Position numbers and translations under genes: made by a program. From Odiellus spinosus (lineage: Eukaryota; Arthropoda; Arachnida; Opiliones; Phalangiidae), in the NCBI GenBank assembly GCA_963920705.1, contig OY987230.1:12983320-13047319 (forward strand): 64,000 bases of DNA. The letters run 5' to 3'. Of this stretch, positions 37,900 to 49,250 are shown piece after piece. Numbering within the stretch: position 1 is the first letter of the stretch; the number at the start of each line of letters is the position of its first letter. The notes under the pieces were generated by a model, which searched no databases, was not told the DNA's origin, and worked only from the letters and a program-made list of their open reading frames with translations.

Positions 37900-39940
37900 A
37901 TTCTAAATTAAAATGCTTAAATTAATTTATTTTTAATCTTGATGACGTACAATGTTTCTGGAACGTAATTAACGATAGAACGGTAATACTTTCAGGATTA
38001 AACAAACGAAAAAATAGGTGACATAACGAGTAAGAATCAACTGTTGGCTCTGTAATAGCCACGAGATCATGTGATATGTCGTAGTTTTATCAAAAATAAA
38101 CAAGTTATTCCGCTACTGCCCGTAGAAAACACAAGTTCTTAAAGATCCATGCTATAACCAGCCAATAAAAATCGATTTCAATGAAGTACTCTTTCCCTGG
38201 GAATATCTCGAGTCTTAAGGGTCATGGTCTAGCAGAGCGAGGAAAAACTAGCTCTCTTCTCTCCGCGCTCGCAGACACGAACTATATTGTAGCGGCTCTG
38301 AATACTTCTAGCATTTTCCTCCGGGGGATGGATCGAATTTTATGGAAAGGTTTTTATTACCCGGTCTTAGACTTTCTGTTCTTTATTTTTGGTAGAATGT
38401 ATCTTATTTTTGTTTCAATAGACGGACAAAGTGGCCGAAAAAATAAGATTGCAAAACCTTTCGGCTGCAAACTCGAAACGGAAATAATTACCCAGGAAGG
38501 AAAGAAAAACCCCTTTGGAATCCCAAACCTTTTCTTTTTTTTTTTTTATACTGAGTTACGGTCCGACATTAGATTTCTTTTTGGGAAACGAAAACTTTGC
38601 AGTCGGCTTTCAAACTATCGCTCACTGAGCTGAACAATCGAATTACCGCAAGTGTTTCTATCTACTAATACCATATATATTTATCTAGTGAAGCGTTAAG
38701 TAGAAATACAGCTTCTATCCAAGGACAGGTTTGGATAAGCCTTAAATACAATCTCCAAGTTTTGAGAGTAATTCTTTCTATTTAGTTTCCGCCTCAGTAT
38801 TTTGGTTGTTAGGTTTTCGCTCATTAGACAAAATTAGAGAATTTTGGGCGGGGTCAATTCGGATTGTCGGTCATTTCTCAGCACCCATTCGCGTCCTGTC
38901 AGGGTCATTTGTATCAACGGGGGTCAACCTCAATTCACGCAGCAGGTTTATATATTATTAACTCTCCGAACCCCCTTTCAACTCTTATAAAGTTTTCATT
39001 AATTTTTATTACGTAAGGGAAATATACTACACCCATTTGATGTTAATTTTCCATAGATATAAATTAAGTGACGTCAAGCTATATAAATGATATGGTCTTG
39101 TCATTAAACTCGCAAAGATAAAAGTTTTAACTGCTTGTCTTAGGCGTCAAAAGCCGGCCTATTCTTATCAAAAGCTGTTCTATTTTTAGCTCCAAGTTTC
39201 CCTTTAATATTTAATTTGTAATATAATGGCAGCATACCATTTAACTATAAAATTAGTCATCTTTGATTTAAAAACAAAGACAACTTGCAATAGAAAAACG
39301 TTAAACAGTTCAATGTAAAAATTAAATTTTTTTTTTAATTTAACATTTATACTTTGAATTGTTCAAGAGGAGTTGACGAAATGTGAAACATTAAAGCGGA
39401 TTAATCCATAATGTAAAAAATCTTAAAGAAATAAGTAGTCGTTCTAACAATTAAAATTTTAACCCCCCCCCCCCCCAAAGAAAAAATTCCGAACTTAATA
39501 AAATTAGAACTTAATCCAATTAGTCGAGGAATGATTTTAAAATTCAAAATGCGCCCTTAGCGGTTGCTAGCAAATCGTGACTTGATTTATGCATTTTAAA
39601 AGAGCGTCATTAAGCGCCGGAACCGATTTTTTTCTCTTTCTTTTTTCGGAAATACCGCATAAAGAGATTATTTTATTTTTAATTTAGACCATTATAGGAG
39701 AAATTTAATGATAGCCCGGTTACAAATTTTGAAGAGCACATTTGCATACTTAAAGAGATACTTAAAACCTTCGAGAATTTCTAACGAGCGTTATATATCT
39801 AGAACGTGTTGAAAAGCAGAGTAATTTTGGAAATTGGTAAATTACGTGGCAATTTACCGTATCACGGTATCCAAAAAATGTTATATATTTGAATTTTTGT
39901 TAGTAAAAACGCTTCAAAAAACTTATTTTTGACTAAACAA
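37900..39940. other. Intergenic or intronic sequence, including an unsupported 150-codon frame
   Basis: The open frame at 38181-38633 (+) is long for such AT-rich DNA but shows no domain. It includes a poly-Phe run from a poly-T tract and has no promoter or splice support. A C-run lies at about 39461-39476. Confidence 0.35.
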
Positions 39941-39944
39941 TCCC

Positions 39945-40230
39945 TACACTCGTCAAAAATGGCAATGTTTCTCGTGATACAGCTTGACCATTTGACTTTG
40001 CATTGATATGGTTTCGGACATGAAAAAGGACATTTACCGTATCCTTAACAATGCCAAACACAATTAAATATTGGAAAATAGATTTGAAGATGATTTAAAA
40101 CATTTTAGTAATTTGTTCATTTTAATCCAAAATGTTTTAAATTATAAATTATCAAAGAAGATTGTAAATTTCCGTTACCCTCGTAATTAAACACGTAAAA
40201 TACCGATTTACAACTCTAATTGAAATATAA
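39945..40230 (+). repeat. Dispersed repeat, copy 1
   Basis: Shares order and sequence with 51975-52262, including an identical segment starting GCTTGACCATTTGACTTTGC and later TTACCGT/GGTAATT motifs. The copies are in the same orientation and about 12 kb apart. Internal divergence is high; boundaries and class are unknown. Confidence 0.55.
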
Positions 40231-40239
40231 AAGGGAGGA

Positions 40240-42550
40240 CAAAAGATTATTTTAGGAAAAATTTAAATTAGACTAATGACCAATCAGTCAGGGAGTTTTG
40301 ATAATACAGTAAAAATATTTCTTCGAACGTTCAAGTATCCCTTTAAAGAAAGAATTTTAAATTCGTAGCTTGGAGGATAAAATAGACAATTAGTCGAATA
40401 ACGAACATAATTCTGCAAATATTCGTAATGCAATTATGACAATTTGGGAAGCTTTTGTTGGTTATTTTACTTTGGCCGAAAATGTCTTTTAAACTTCAAA
40501 CAATAGACGAATTTATTGTCGATAGTAAGCAAGCCTAAATATAAAAGTCGCAAGCCTATGCAAGTACGCAACCAGCACTCTCTCTCTGTCTCTTACAAGT
40601 CTCTGACTTAGCCGTATATGTTTAATTTCATCCAAAACCAGTATACTGTTTCTTTAAATCAAATTTCATCTAGGAGTTTTATCATTGTGTATTAATCCAC
40701 CTTAGTTTTCGTTAAGTTTGCAATCTGATTTTGAATAAGATTACAAGTTGTAGCTCGACTTTTATTAGTCTTTTGTCTCTAAAGAATTAATAAGAATTAA
40801 TAAGAAGTAGACTATAGATCTTTCCCCTATGTTATTGTTATTTTAAGTCTCGATAGGTCGGTCTACACGAACGACCATCTAATCTAATTTTATCCGTGAA
40901 GTCTTATATTTACTGGAAACCTTGGAAGCTAGTGTGGAAACCACATGGAAAAAATATGTAATAATGAAACCCTTCTAAGAATGCATCTGATTATAAAGGG
41001 AATGTCTCATATTACCCAGCGTATTACAAATTCCATAGACGATACGAGAAAACATTATCCTTGACTGTTTCGCCATAATATAATTGATTTAATATTGTGT
41101 AATTTAATTGCATTTAAAATTATTATCGAAGCAGCTCTCAAGTTTCGTTAATTTATTTCGTAATAATTCGGTGTAAAATTACGTCGACCAGAATGATACA
41201 CGATTCCTCTTTAATGCAATGCACAGTCTTTGTATAAATACACATAATTCTTAGTCCGGATTTCCTTTCAACATTAACCAAAAAATAGTAAAACATGCCC
41301 ATAGTGGAATTAACTTTAATAGATTAGTTTCCGGTCCTAGGTTAAAGGTCAACGTGTCGCACAGACGATGTAAGTGTATATACACTCAGACAGCCACACA
41401 TCGTATTCGTCTACTTGGTCAATACCAATTCAAGTTTTCAGCTCGTTCAAAAGCAAAGTTAGCTTTGATCTCGATGAAATGATTCTGTAGTCGAATTTCA
41501 CTTCGAGTTGGCAGCACTTATAAAACTAGACTACTAGTTACCTCATTGAATTATTAACCTAGATTAAGAGGGAGTCAAGATTTAGGTGTGCTACCAACTT
41601 CAGGTTGAATTTATTATACATATATGGGGAAACCCTATACTCTTTTCATATATAATCGTGCCGAAAACTTAGATTCTGTCCATACGCGTCTAAATCACGC
41701 GTTAGGGCTGGACCCAATACGTGTACTTTTGAATAAGAGGACGGTTTTCAAACCACAGAAACAGATGACGCTCATTAATACACCACGTTCAACTTTTTAT
41801 AGGACAAAGTAGTTTTGAAAACCTCTCTTGAAAATAAATATATCGAAAAGGAATGCTTTTTTTATGAATTGAATTCTTAAGGAATGGGTGGGGTGTATAT
41901 ACGATAGTTTTGTCATAGCGAGAGTTTACTGCAGTTTAAGGCTTAGATTGAGGTTTTATATATGAATTTGAAACGCGTGGTACCCGGTTTTGACTATGGT
42001 ATAATCTTGATATGAAATTTCGTAAAGTTTCGTATATATAAGAAATCTTTCTTTCTTTGACAAGTTCGAGGCGCGCGAGAAAAGGGAATGACTTGGATTT
42101 CTTTACCGCCCTTTCTAGCCCCCCCCCCCTCCCTCCCTGGATCCCTGATGGTCAACTTTCGTGGGTGGGGCATTTTATCCCTAGCTTTTAAGCTTAAAAA
42201 CCAGAGAAAGAAAAAAATATTCTTAGAACCCGGTAGGGTTCTATGTATTGGGCCCATCATCATCTGTAATGCTATTTTGATTTCCTAAAAAATTCAGTCT
42301 CTAGCCAATCAAAACGCTCCATTCTCCCATAGAATAACATTAAAATCGACTCTTTCGAGGACAAGTCCAGTGATTGACAGAACTAAAAGAGGAATTATTT
42401 GTTACAGATATAATCACTTTTAAATGGTAGAGCAAGGTTCGAATGTTGAACTTTTCAAGTTTCATTTAAAAATATTAAGTCTAAGTATTTTAAAATTAAT
42501 TCTAAAGTTGACCCTTTTTTTGGTACTTAGCTGGTTTCGCGCATGGCCAA
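40240..42550. other. AT-rich stretch without supported genes
   Basis: No coding sequence was recognised. A perfect 14-bp palindrome AGTGTATATACACT occurs near 41373, and a C-run followed by CCCTCCCTCCC lies at about 42121. Confidence 0.35.
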
Positions 42551-42554
42551 ATCG

Positions 42555-43059
42555 TAATGTTATTCTATGGGATTTGGTTTTTTGAAAGTGGCTTACCTTT
42601 CAGATTTATTTTCTAATACTTCCGGATATTTTTCAGACTTGGATTTTCCGTGTGGTATGAATTAAGATTCGAGCTTTATTTTAAGACTAATTTCATAATT
42701 TTACACCAATTAGATGGCCCACAATCTATTTATGAAAACGGAGGGAACAACAAGGCGGAGAAATAGATTCGCCAAAAACCTAAGCCTAATTTGACAAATT
42801 AGGCTTAGGTTTTATATGGCTTTTTAAAATCACGAGCACGAGCGCGCGCGCTTGATTTGGAGGCTATGGGTATTGAACTCTAATGACTTAATTTCTCCTT
42901 CTTCATATTTTTACCGTTTATAGACTGTGACCAAACTAATCGTTATAAAATTATGAAATTAGTCTTAAAATAAAGCCTGTAAAATATTTGGAAGCATTAG
43001 AAAATAAATCTGAAAGGTAAGTCTCTTGCAAAAAATCTAAATCCCATAGAATAACATTA
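42555..43059. repeat. Imperfect inverted repeat with central hairpin
   Basis: Left arm 42555-42704 and right arm 42945-43059 are inverted copies with indels. TAATGTTATTCTATGGGATT on the left matches the complement of AATCCCATAGAATAACATTA on the right, and TTACCTTTCAGATTTATTTTCTAATRCTTCC (R = A/G) is shared. The spacer contains a perfect 19-bp hairpin with a 1-base loop (42775-42813). A copy of CCCATAGAATAACATTAA also lies outside at about 42328. It may be an old foldback element; no target duplication was found. Confidence 0.7.
42775..42813. other. Perfect 19-bp hairpin
   Basis: AAAACCTAAGCCTAATTTG is followed by a single A and then its exact reverse complement. This is a strong cruciform or RNA stem. 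It lies between the arms of the 42555-43059 inverted repeat. Confidence 0.9.
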
Positions 43060-43148
43060 ATTTTCAATTTCTCCGCCTTAAAAGTACTCTCCTTTTTAAA
43101 AATGAGTGAAATTCCGAACGACTTGCCATTCCGAACGGCAATAAGGAA

Positions 43149-43694
43149 GGTATTAACATCAAAAATAATGAAAAAATTAATTGGAATTTGGTTTAAAGGG
43201 CAATGGGGAAAATATAAAGATTTCGCTGCGGCTGTCGGAGGTATTAACATCAAAATTGCTGAAATAATTAATTTAAATTTGGTTTAAAGGGCAATGGGGA
43301 AAATATAAAGATTTCATTGCGGCTGTCGGAGGTATTAACATCAAAATTGCTGAAATAATTAATTTAAATTTGGTTTAAAGGGCAATGGGGAAAATATAAA
43401 GATTTCACTGCGGCTGTCGGAGGTATTAACATCAAAATTGATGAAATAATTAATTTAAATTTGGTTTAAAGGGCAATGGGGAAAATATAAAGATTTCGCT
43501 GCGGCTGTCGGAGGTATTAACATCAAAATTGATGAAAAATTTAATTTAAATTTGGTTTAAAGGGCAATGGGGAAAATATAAGGATTTCGCTGCGGCTGTC
43601 GGAGGTATTAACATCAAAATTGATGAAAAAATTAATTTTAATTGGGTTTAAAGGGCAATGGGGGAAAATGTAGAGATCTGACTGAATCAAGTGA
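43149..43694. repeat. Tandem array, 91-bp units (about six)
   Basis: GGTATTAACATC recurs at 43149, 43240, 43331, 43422, 43513 and 43604, exactly every 91 bp. Units contain TTTGGTTTAAAGGGCAATGG and TGCGGCTGTCGGAGG. From 43604 onward the spacing changes to 100 bp and the array continues as the longer unit, so both unit types share one origin. Confidence 0.95.
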
Positions 43695-45590
43695 GGCTGC
43701 CCCAGCTATTAACATCAAAAATTATGAAAAAATTAATTTTAATTGGGTTTAAAAGGCAATGGTAAAAATGTAGAAATTTGACTAAATCAAGTGCGGCTGC
43801 CCCAGCTATTAACATCAAAAATTATGAAAAAATTAATTTTAATTGGGTTTAAAGGGCAATGGTAAAAATGTAGAAATTTGACTAAATCAAGTGCGGCTGC
43901 CGCAGCTATTAACATCAAAAATTATGAAAAAATTTAGTTTAATTAGGTTTAAAGGGCAATGGTAAAAATGTAGAAATTTGACTAAATCAAGTGCGGCTGC
44001 CCCAGCTATTAACATCAAAAAAACGTAAAAATTAATTTTAATTGGGATTAAAGGGCAATGGTAAAAATGTAGAGATTTGACTGAATCAAGTGCGGCTGCC
44101 CCAGCTATTAACATCAAAAATAAGGAAAAAATTAATTTTAATTGGGATTAAAGGGCAATGGTAAAAATGTAGAGATTTGACTGAATCAAGTGCGGCTGCC
44201 CCAGCTATTAACATCAAAAATTATGAAAAAAATAATTTTAATTGGGTTTAAAGGGCAATGGTACAAATGTAGAGATCTGACTGAATCAAGTGCGGCTGCC
44301 CCAGCTATTAACATCAAAAATTATGAAAAAATTAATTTTAATTGGGTTTAAAGGGCAATGGTACAAATGTAGAGATCTGACTGAATCAAGTGCGGCTGCC
44401 CCAGCTATTAACATCAAAAATAATGTAAAAATTAATTTTAATTGGGATTAAAGGGCACTGGTAAAAATGTAGAGGTTTGACTGAATCAAGTGAGGCTGCC
44501 CCAGCTATTAACATCAAAAATAATGAAAAAATAAATTTTAATTGGGATTAAAGGGCACTGGTAAAAATGTAGAAATTTGACTGAATCAAGTGAGGCTGCC
44601 CCAGCTATTAACATCAAAAATTGTGAAATAATTAATTTTAATTGGGTTTAAAGGGCAATGGTAAAAATGTAGAGATCTGACTGAATCAAGTGCGGCTACC
44701 CCAGCTATTAACATCAAAAATAATGAAAAAATAAATTTTAATTGGGATTAAAGGGCACTGGTAAAAATGTAGAAATTTGACTGAATCAAGTGAGGCTGCC
44801 CCAGCTATTAACATCAAAAATTGTGAAATAATTAATTTTAATTGGGTTTAAAGGGCAATGGTAAAAATGTAGAGATCTGACTGAATCAAGTGCGGCTGCC
44901 CCAGCTGTTAACATCAAAAATAATGAAAAAATTAATTTTAATTGGGATTAAGAGGCACTGGTAAAAATGTAGAGATTTGACTGAATCAAGTGCGTCTGCC
45001 CCAGCTATTAACATCAAAAATAATGTAAAAATTAATTTTAATTGGGATTAAAGGGCAATGGTAAAAATGTAGAGATTTGACTGAATCAAGTGCGGCTCCC
45101 CCAGCTATTAACATCAAAAATAATGTAAAAATTAATTTTAATTGTGATTAAAGGGCAATGGTAAAAATGTAGAGATTTGACTGAATCAAGTGCGGCTCCC
45201 CCAGCTATTAACATCAAAAATAATGTAAAAATTTTTTTTAATTGGAATTAAAGGGCAATGGTAAAAATGTAGAGATTTGACTGAATCAAGTGCGGCTCCC
45301 CCAGCTATTAACATCAAAAATAATGTAAAAATTAATTTTAATTGGGATTAAAGGGCAATGGTAAAAATGTAGAGATCTGACTGAATCAAGTGAGGCTGCC
45401 CCAGCTATTAACATCAAAAAAAATGTAAAATTTTTTTTTAATTGGGATTAAAGGGCAATGGTAAAAATGTAGAGATTTGACTGAATCAAGTGCGGCTGCC
45501 GCAGCTATTAACATCAAAAATTATGAAAAAATTAATTTTAATTGGGTTTAAAGGGCAATGGTAAAAATGTAGAGATTTGACTGAATCACT
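43695..45590. repeat. Tandem array, 100-bp units (about nineteen)
   Basis: The CAGCTATTAACATC motif recurs about every 100 bp from 43703 to about 45502. The unit keeps the TTTAAAGGGCAATGG core of the 91-bp type but carries a different segment (TGTAGAGATTTGACTGAATC then AAGTGCGGCTGCCCC). Two neighbouring units at about 44502-44701 are repeated almost exactly as a 200-bp dimer at 44702-44901, showing recent unequal exchange. Open frames on either strand here only reflect the repeat. It ends abruptly after GACTGAATCA. Confidence 0.95.
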
Positions 45591-45653
45591 TTTTAAAGGG
45601 CTAGTCTTTTAATATAGAAGTTAACACTTTCGTGTTAGACTGAAGTGACAGAT

Positions 45654-47090
45654 ATTATATCAAAAATGTCTTTGCGAACAAAGACCCAGAAGGACATGTT
45701 ATGGCCTTGAATGTCTGAAGTGACAGATATTTAATTTTCTTTTAAAACATTAAATTTAAATACAATTAAATTTTCTTTTAAAACATGAAATTTAAATACA
45801 ATTAGATTTTCTTTTAAAACGAAATTTAAATATAATCACAATCTGGCACGATTTAGAGTTTCAAATTTCAATACAACTGATTTTATTCACTCGGAAATTT
45901 TTAAGAAAAACATAACAGACGATTTTCTCCCATTGACGCTTAACATTAAATTTCGATAGAAAAATATACTTAATTTAGCTTTGGCTTTAGGCATAGACTC
46001 AAAGTTCTATGATCTGATCTCATACCTTAATTGGATAATGTTTTCTATGGATAATGTTTTCTATGGATAATGCTTTATTATAACTCTTCGACTTTAGTCG
46101 AGGCAATTCGTTCTCGTTCATGTTAGCTTATGAATGCTTATCAAGGAATTTAAAGGGAAAAAAATTCCCCATATTTTAATTTTTAATCTAGGTTGCAAAC
46201 GAACAAACCTAATCCATGGATAATGTTTTATTACAACTCCTCGACTTTAGTCGAGGCAATTCGTTCATGTTAGCTTACGGATGCTTATACAAGGAATTTA
46301 AAGGGAATAAAAATTCACCATATTTTAATTTTTAACTTGGGTTGCAAACGAACAAACCTAATTCATGGATGTTTTTTTTATAACTCCTAATAACTAATTA
46401 GTGGTCCCTTATGGAAATCATCATTTTAATTGTACGGTTTTAATGAAAAGAAAAATGAAAGTATTACAATTTATTTAAAAAGCTTATCCGCTCTAAAATT
46501 CGTCGCTTTGAAATTCTCTCCGCTTGCGCGCGCAATATAGCTTTGAAAGTACAAATTGTTATGGTTTGCGTCGTCTGCTAAGCTAGAAAAGAAGGTGACT
46601 TTAAACGGGCTTTAAAAAACACATTTCCCTTTATCATATACCCATTCCAATAAACCGGCGAGTATTTTTAACGATCCGTTCAATTGCGAGTCGTGGAAAT
46701 TCGGGTTAAACTAAGAAAACATAAAGTGGACTCGCGTTATACTGAAAAATAACAGTTCAATACACGTTTTCCCTGAAAAATAATTAAGCGAAATTTAATG
46801 TTAAGCGTCAATGGGAGAAAATCGTCTGTTATGTTTTTCTTAAATATTTCCGAGTGAATAAAATCAGTTGTATTGAAATTTGAAACTCTAAATCGTGCCA
46901 GATTGTGATTATATTTAAATTTCGTTTTAAAAGAAAATCTAATTATATTTAAATTTCATGTTTTAAAAGAAAATTTAATTGTATTTAAATTTAATGTTTT
47001 AAAAGAAAATTAAATATCTGTCACTTCAGACATTCAAGGCCATAACATGTCCTTCTGGGTCTTTGTTCGCAAAGACATTTTTGATATAAT
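45654..47090. mobile_element. Foldback-type element with 302-bp inverted arms
   Basis: Left arm 45654-45955 and right arm 46789-47090 are reverse complements with about two mismatches over 302 bp. The outer ends read ATTATATCAAAAATGTC. The arms contain three tandem sub-repeats built on TTTTCTTTTAAAAC. The loop (45956-46788) holds a tandem duplication but no protein. No clear target duplication was seen. The 19-bp CTGAAGTGACAGATATT-type motif just outside the left arm (about 45640) also occurs within the arm at about 45714. Near-identity of the arms suggests a recent origin or gene conversion. Confidence 0.88.
46064..46370 (+). repeat. Tandem duplication of about 150 bp with a built-in hairpin, in the foldback loop
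   Basis: Copy 1 spans 46064-46215, copy 2 spans 46216-46364, and a third start (CATGGATG) breaks off. Each full copy contains CGACTTTAGTCG; in copy 2 it is CCTCGACTTTAGTCGAGG, a perfect 9-bp palindrome half. Each also contains GGTTGCAAACGAACAAACCT. Just before copy 1, TGGATAATGTTTTCTA is itself repeated in tandem. Confidence 0.88.
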
Positions 47091-47410
47091 TTTAGGTTGT
47101 TTTGACCCCTGTACAAGTACTGTATGTCTGGAGTTTAAATTCGTCGAGTTATAGGAAAGTAAAGGTGTTTTTTGCCATTTTTGAAGTGATTGGTAAATAA
47201 ATGGTTATCTTTTATATGTTTACCTTTTATGCAGTTATAGAGAGGTGTACGAGTCCCGAACTACTTAGGCCGGCCATTCAAAGTTAACAGGTTAGTTTAC
47301 TGGCCCAATCTAAGCGGGGAAACCAGCTCGAACTCCCACCCCCAAAAAAACTTTATAATGTCCTTGATATTGGTGGTTTTCAGGTGGAAAACTACTGATA
47401 GAGGGTTAAG

Positions 47411-48590
47411 CATAGATATCGTATATATAACTGGCTAGATACCGTATTAAATCGAGGGAAAATACGGGAGGTATAGATAGCAGACTACGGCTATGGAGAC
47501 CTACAATGCTGGGGAAAAATCAGATCAGCGCCATCTATACCCGAAAATGGAAAGCTCAAAATGCGAGAAGTTTAATTTTCCCGCCTCGGCCAGAATTTTT
47601 TTTTTTTTTTAATATTATTCGACAGAAGAGAATGAAATCGGCTCAAAACGTGTTAAAAAAGTTGTTTTTTACATGATCCATCAATTTTTAAAAGGTAAAT
47701 ATAACATATATATTATTTAAATCAATAAATATTATTTGGTTCGCTATTCCTTGGCCTTCTCTATAATGGAATTTCAGTTTAACTCTGCTTACAATTACGA
47801 TACAAGTTCTAGAACTGACTACAAGACGAGCAAAATGGGTGAATATTTTGACTTTGCATGACAAGGGAAGCGTAATCCTTTTCAAATAGATTCAATTAAA
47901 TTACCTACACGCAAAGTTTCATGATCAAAATTTAGAGGTAAAACATCAGAATACGTCGGTTTTTGCAGATTCTTCGTATAAATAAAAAATTGTTGATTAA
48001 ACACTACCAAAAAGTGTAATTGCTTAAGTATAAACCTTGGAAGGTATTGCTTGCTTTGAAAGAAATCGTTTGCCATTTCGGTGGACAATATCACTTTCCA
48101 AAAAATGTTCGCTGCAAATGAAGGAATTGGAATTAGGCCTAAAATCATCTAAATCAACAGCCTCATTCCATTTGGCATGTAATTCCGGGTTGGATATGGG
48201 AAATCTATAAATTTGCATGATATTAGTTATTAATTTACTTAATTCTTGAGTAGTTTTGTTCATACATGTGAAAAGATATTTCTTTTCTAGTGGTTGACTT
48301 ATTACGGCAATGTGAAAACGAACAGGTTTTAACCATTTAGTATTAAAAAAAAAACACTTGCTTCAAAAATAGCCGAGCTTTATTTATAGTTTCTTTACAA
48401 AAGAAACAAAAATTCCCGCGGGTTTTTGAAAAAGCACTTAATTAGAGGTTCCAGGTATCTAATATAGATGGCGCTGTTCAGATTTTTCCCCAGATAATAG
48501 CCGTCGTCTGCTATTTGTCCCCTCCGCGTTTTACTCCTCGGGCCTAACCCAGGGAAATGTATCTAGCCAGTTATATATACGATATCTATG
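47411..48590 (-). mobile_element. Internally deleted P-like element with THAP domain
   Basis: The 1,180-bp element has perfect 32-bp terminal inverted repeats beginning CATAGATATCGTATATATAA at 47411, with the complement ending at 48590. Both sides carry the 8-bp duplication GGGTTAAG (47403-47410 and 48591-48598). Further subterminal inverted matches lie inside: AGCAGACNACGGCTAT, CTGGGGAAAAATC and CAGCGCCATCTAT on the left, with their complements at 48465-48530. P elements of insects have about 31-bp ends starting CA, subterminal inverted repeats, 8-bp duplications and a THAP domain at the transposase N-terminus. All of these are present. The catalytic part is absent, so this is a non-autonomous derivative. 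hAT elements also make 8-bp duplications but do not carry this domain in this way. Confidence 0.85.
48024..48336 (-). CDS. THAP DNA-binding domain protein of the P-like element, two exons
   Basis: Exon 1 is 48336-48266 and exon 2 is 48204-48024. The 61-bp intron has a GTATGA donor and a TTATAG acceptor. The spliced product is 83 aa. It has a complete THAP signature: MVKTCSFSHC (zinc ligands C5 and C10), HIFP, W36, then ICSEHF (ligands C54 and H57, with F58) and AIPSK, corresponding to the AVPTIF box, with Pro78. The spacing C-x4-C-x43-C-x2-H is within the family range. Neither exon alone is a whole domain, so splicing is required. In P elements this domain binds the element's own DNA, and a truncated product could compete with transposase. 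Whether further exons follow is uncertain, because a weak donor-like site sits at the end (AAG|GTTTAT). The downstream minus-strand frames (to about 47690) show no known domain. Confidence 0.8.
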
Positions 48591-48767
48591 GGGTTAAGCA
48601 GTTTTCCTAACTGTTATTACGTATGTAGTTTTAACGGCTTTTTAATTTATAAACTTTAAAACGAAATATGGTGTTAAAATTCTCTATAATTTGAAAATAG
48701 CTTTTATTCTAGTGTTAAAATCCCAAAATATTTAATTTTCTAGTCGATAACTATTTAATTTTCTTAA

Positions 48768-49250
48768 AGGAAGGCTGAAGAGGAAAACTGAGTGATTTAT
48801 TATCGTTTCTTCTATAAAAATAAGATTTGCTCGCGTATTAAAACATTCAGGAATTCTGTCTCTGAATTGTGCAAAGATCAGAAAGATTCAGATTTTGCCA
48901 TTCAAAAGGAGAACATTCGACTAATCAAAGACTCCCCTGTATCTTTGGCTTCATAAAATATCCGTGATACTCGCTGCTGTTCGCGCGATTTTACACTTGA
49001 AAATAATATCAAGATCGAGATTTAGCGCGATTCAAAGATTATGCTGCAACACGTGTCGCCGGGATTTTATGAAGTCAAAGGTGGGCGTCTTTTGATTAGT
49101 CGAAGGTTCTCCTTTCAATTTGATGCCAAAATCAGAACGTTTCTGAATTTTTGTACAATTCAAAGACACTTATTATTTTTATCTTATATTTAACTTATTT
49201 TTAGAAGCAGAATCAGTAAAAAAAATTTCATTTTCCTCTTTACACTCCCT
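48768..49250. mobile_element. TTAA-flanked MITE, family 2 (best-preserved copy)
   Basis: 483 bp between TTAA at 48764-48767 and TTAA at 49251-49254. The ends are AGGAAGGCTGAAGAGGAAAA and TTTTCCTCTTTACACTCCCT. The halves are inverted copies: GCTTCATAAAATATCCG on the left and GGGATTTTATGAAGTCAAAGG on the right, and GAATTGTGCA with TGTACAATTC. TTAA duplication is typical of piggyBac-type elements, which makes that superfamily the first candidate source of transposase. Confidence 0.82.

Noticed and set aside
38181..38633. 150-codon open frame (+)
   Set aside because: No domain, contains a poly-Phe run from poly-T, and has no splice or promoter support; chance length is plausible.
42951..44117. 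Open frames of 61-100 codons on both strands
   Set aside because: They are by-products of the inverted repeat and the tandem array; the repeated peptide mirrors the repeat unit.
43149..45590. CRISPR-like array
   Set aside because: Units are contiguous 91/100-bp satellite repeats with no unique spacers, in an animal genome.
47688..48148. Extension of the THAP protein into downstream minus-strand frames
   Set aside because: No domain could be recognised and the only donor-like site (GTTTAT) is weak; kept as a possibility but not annotated.
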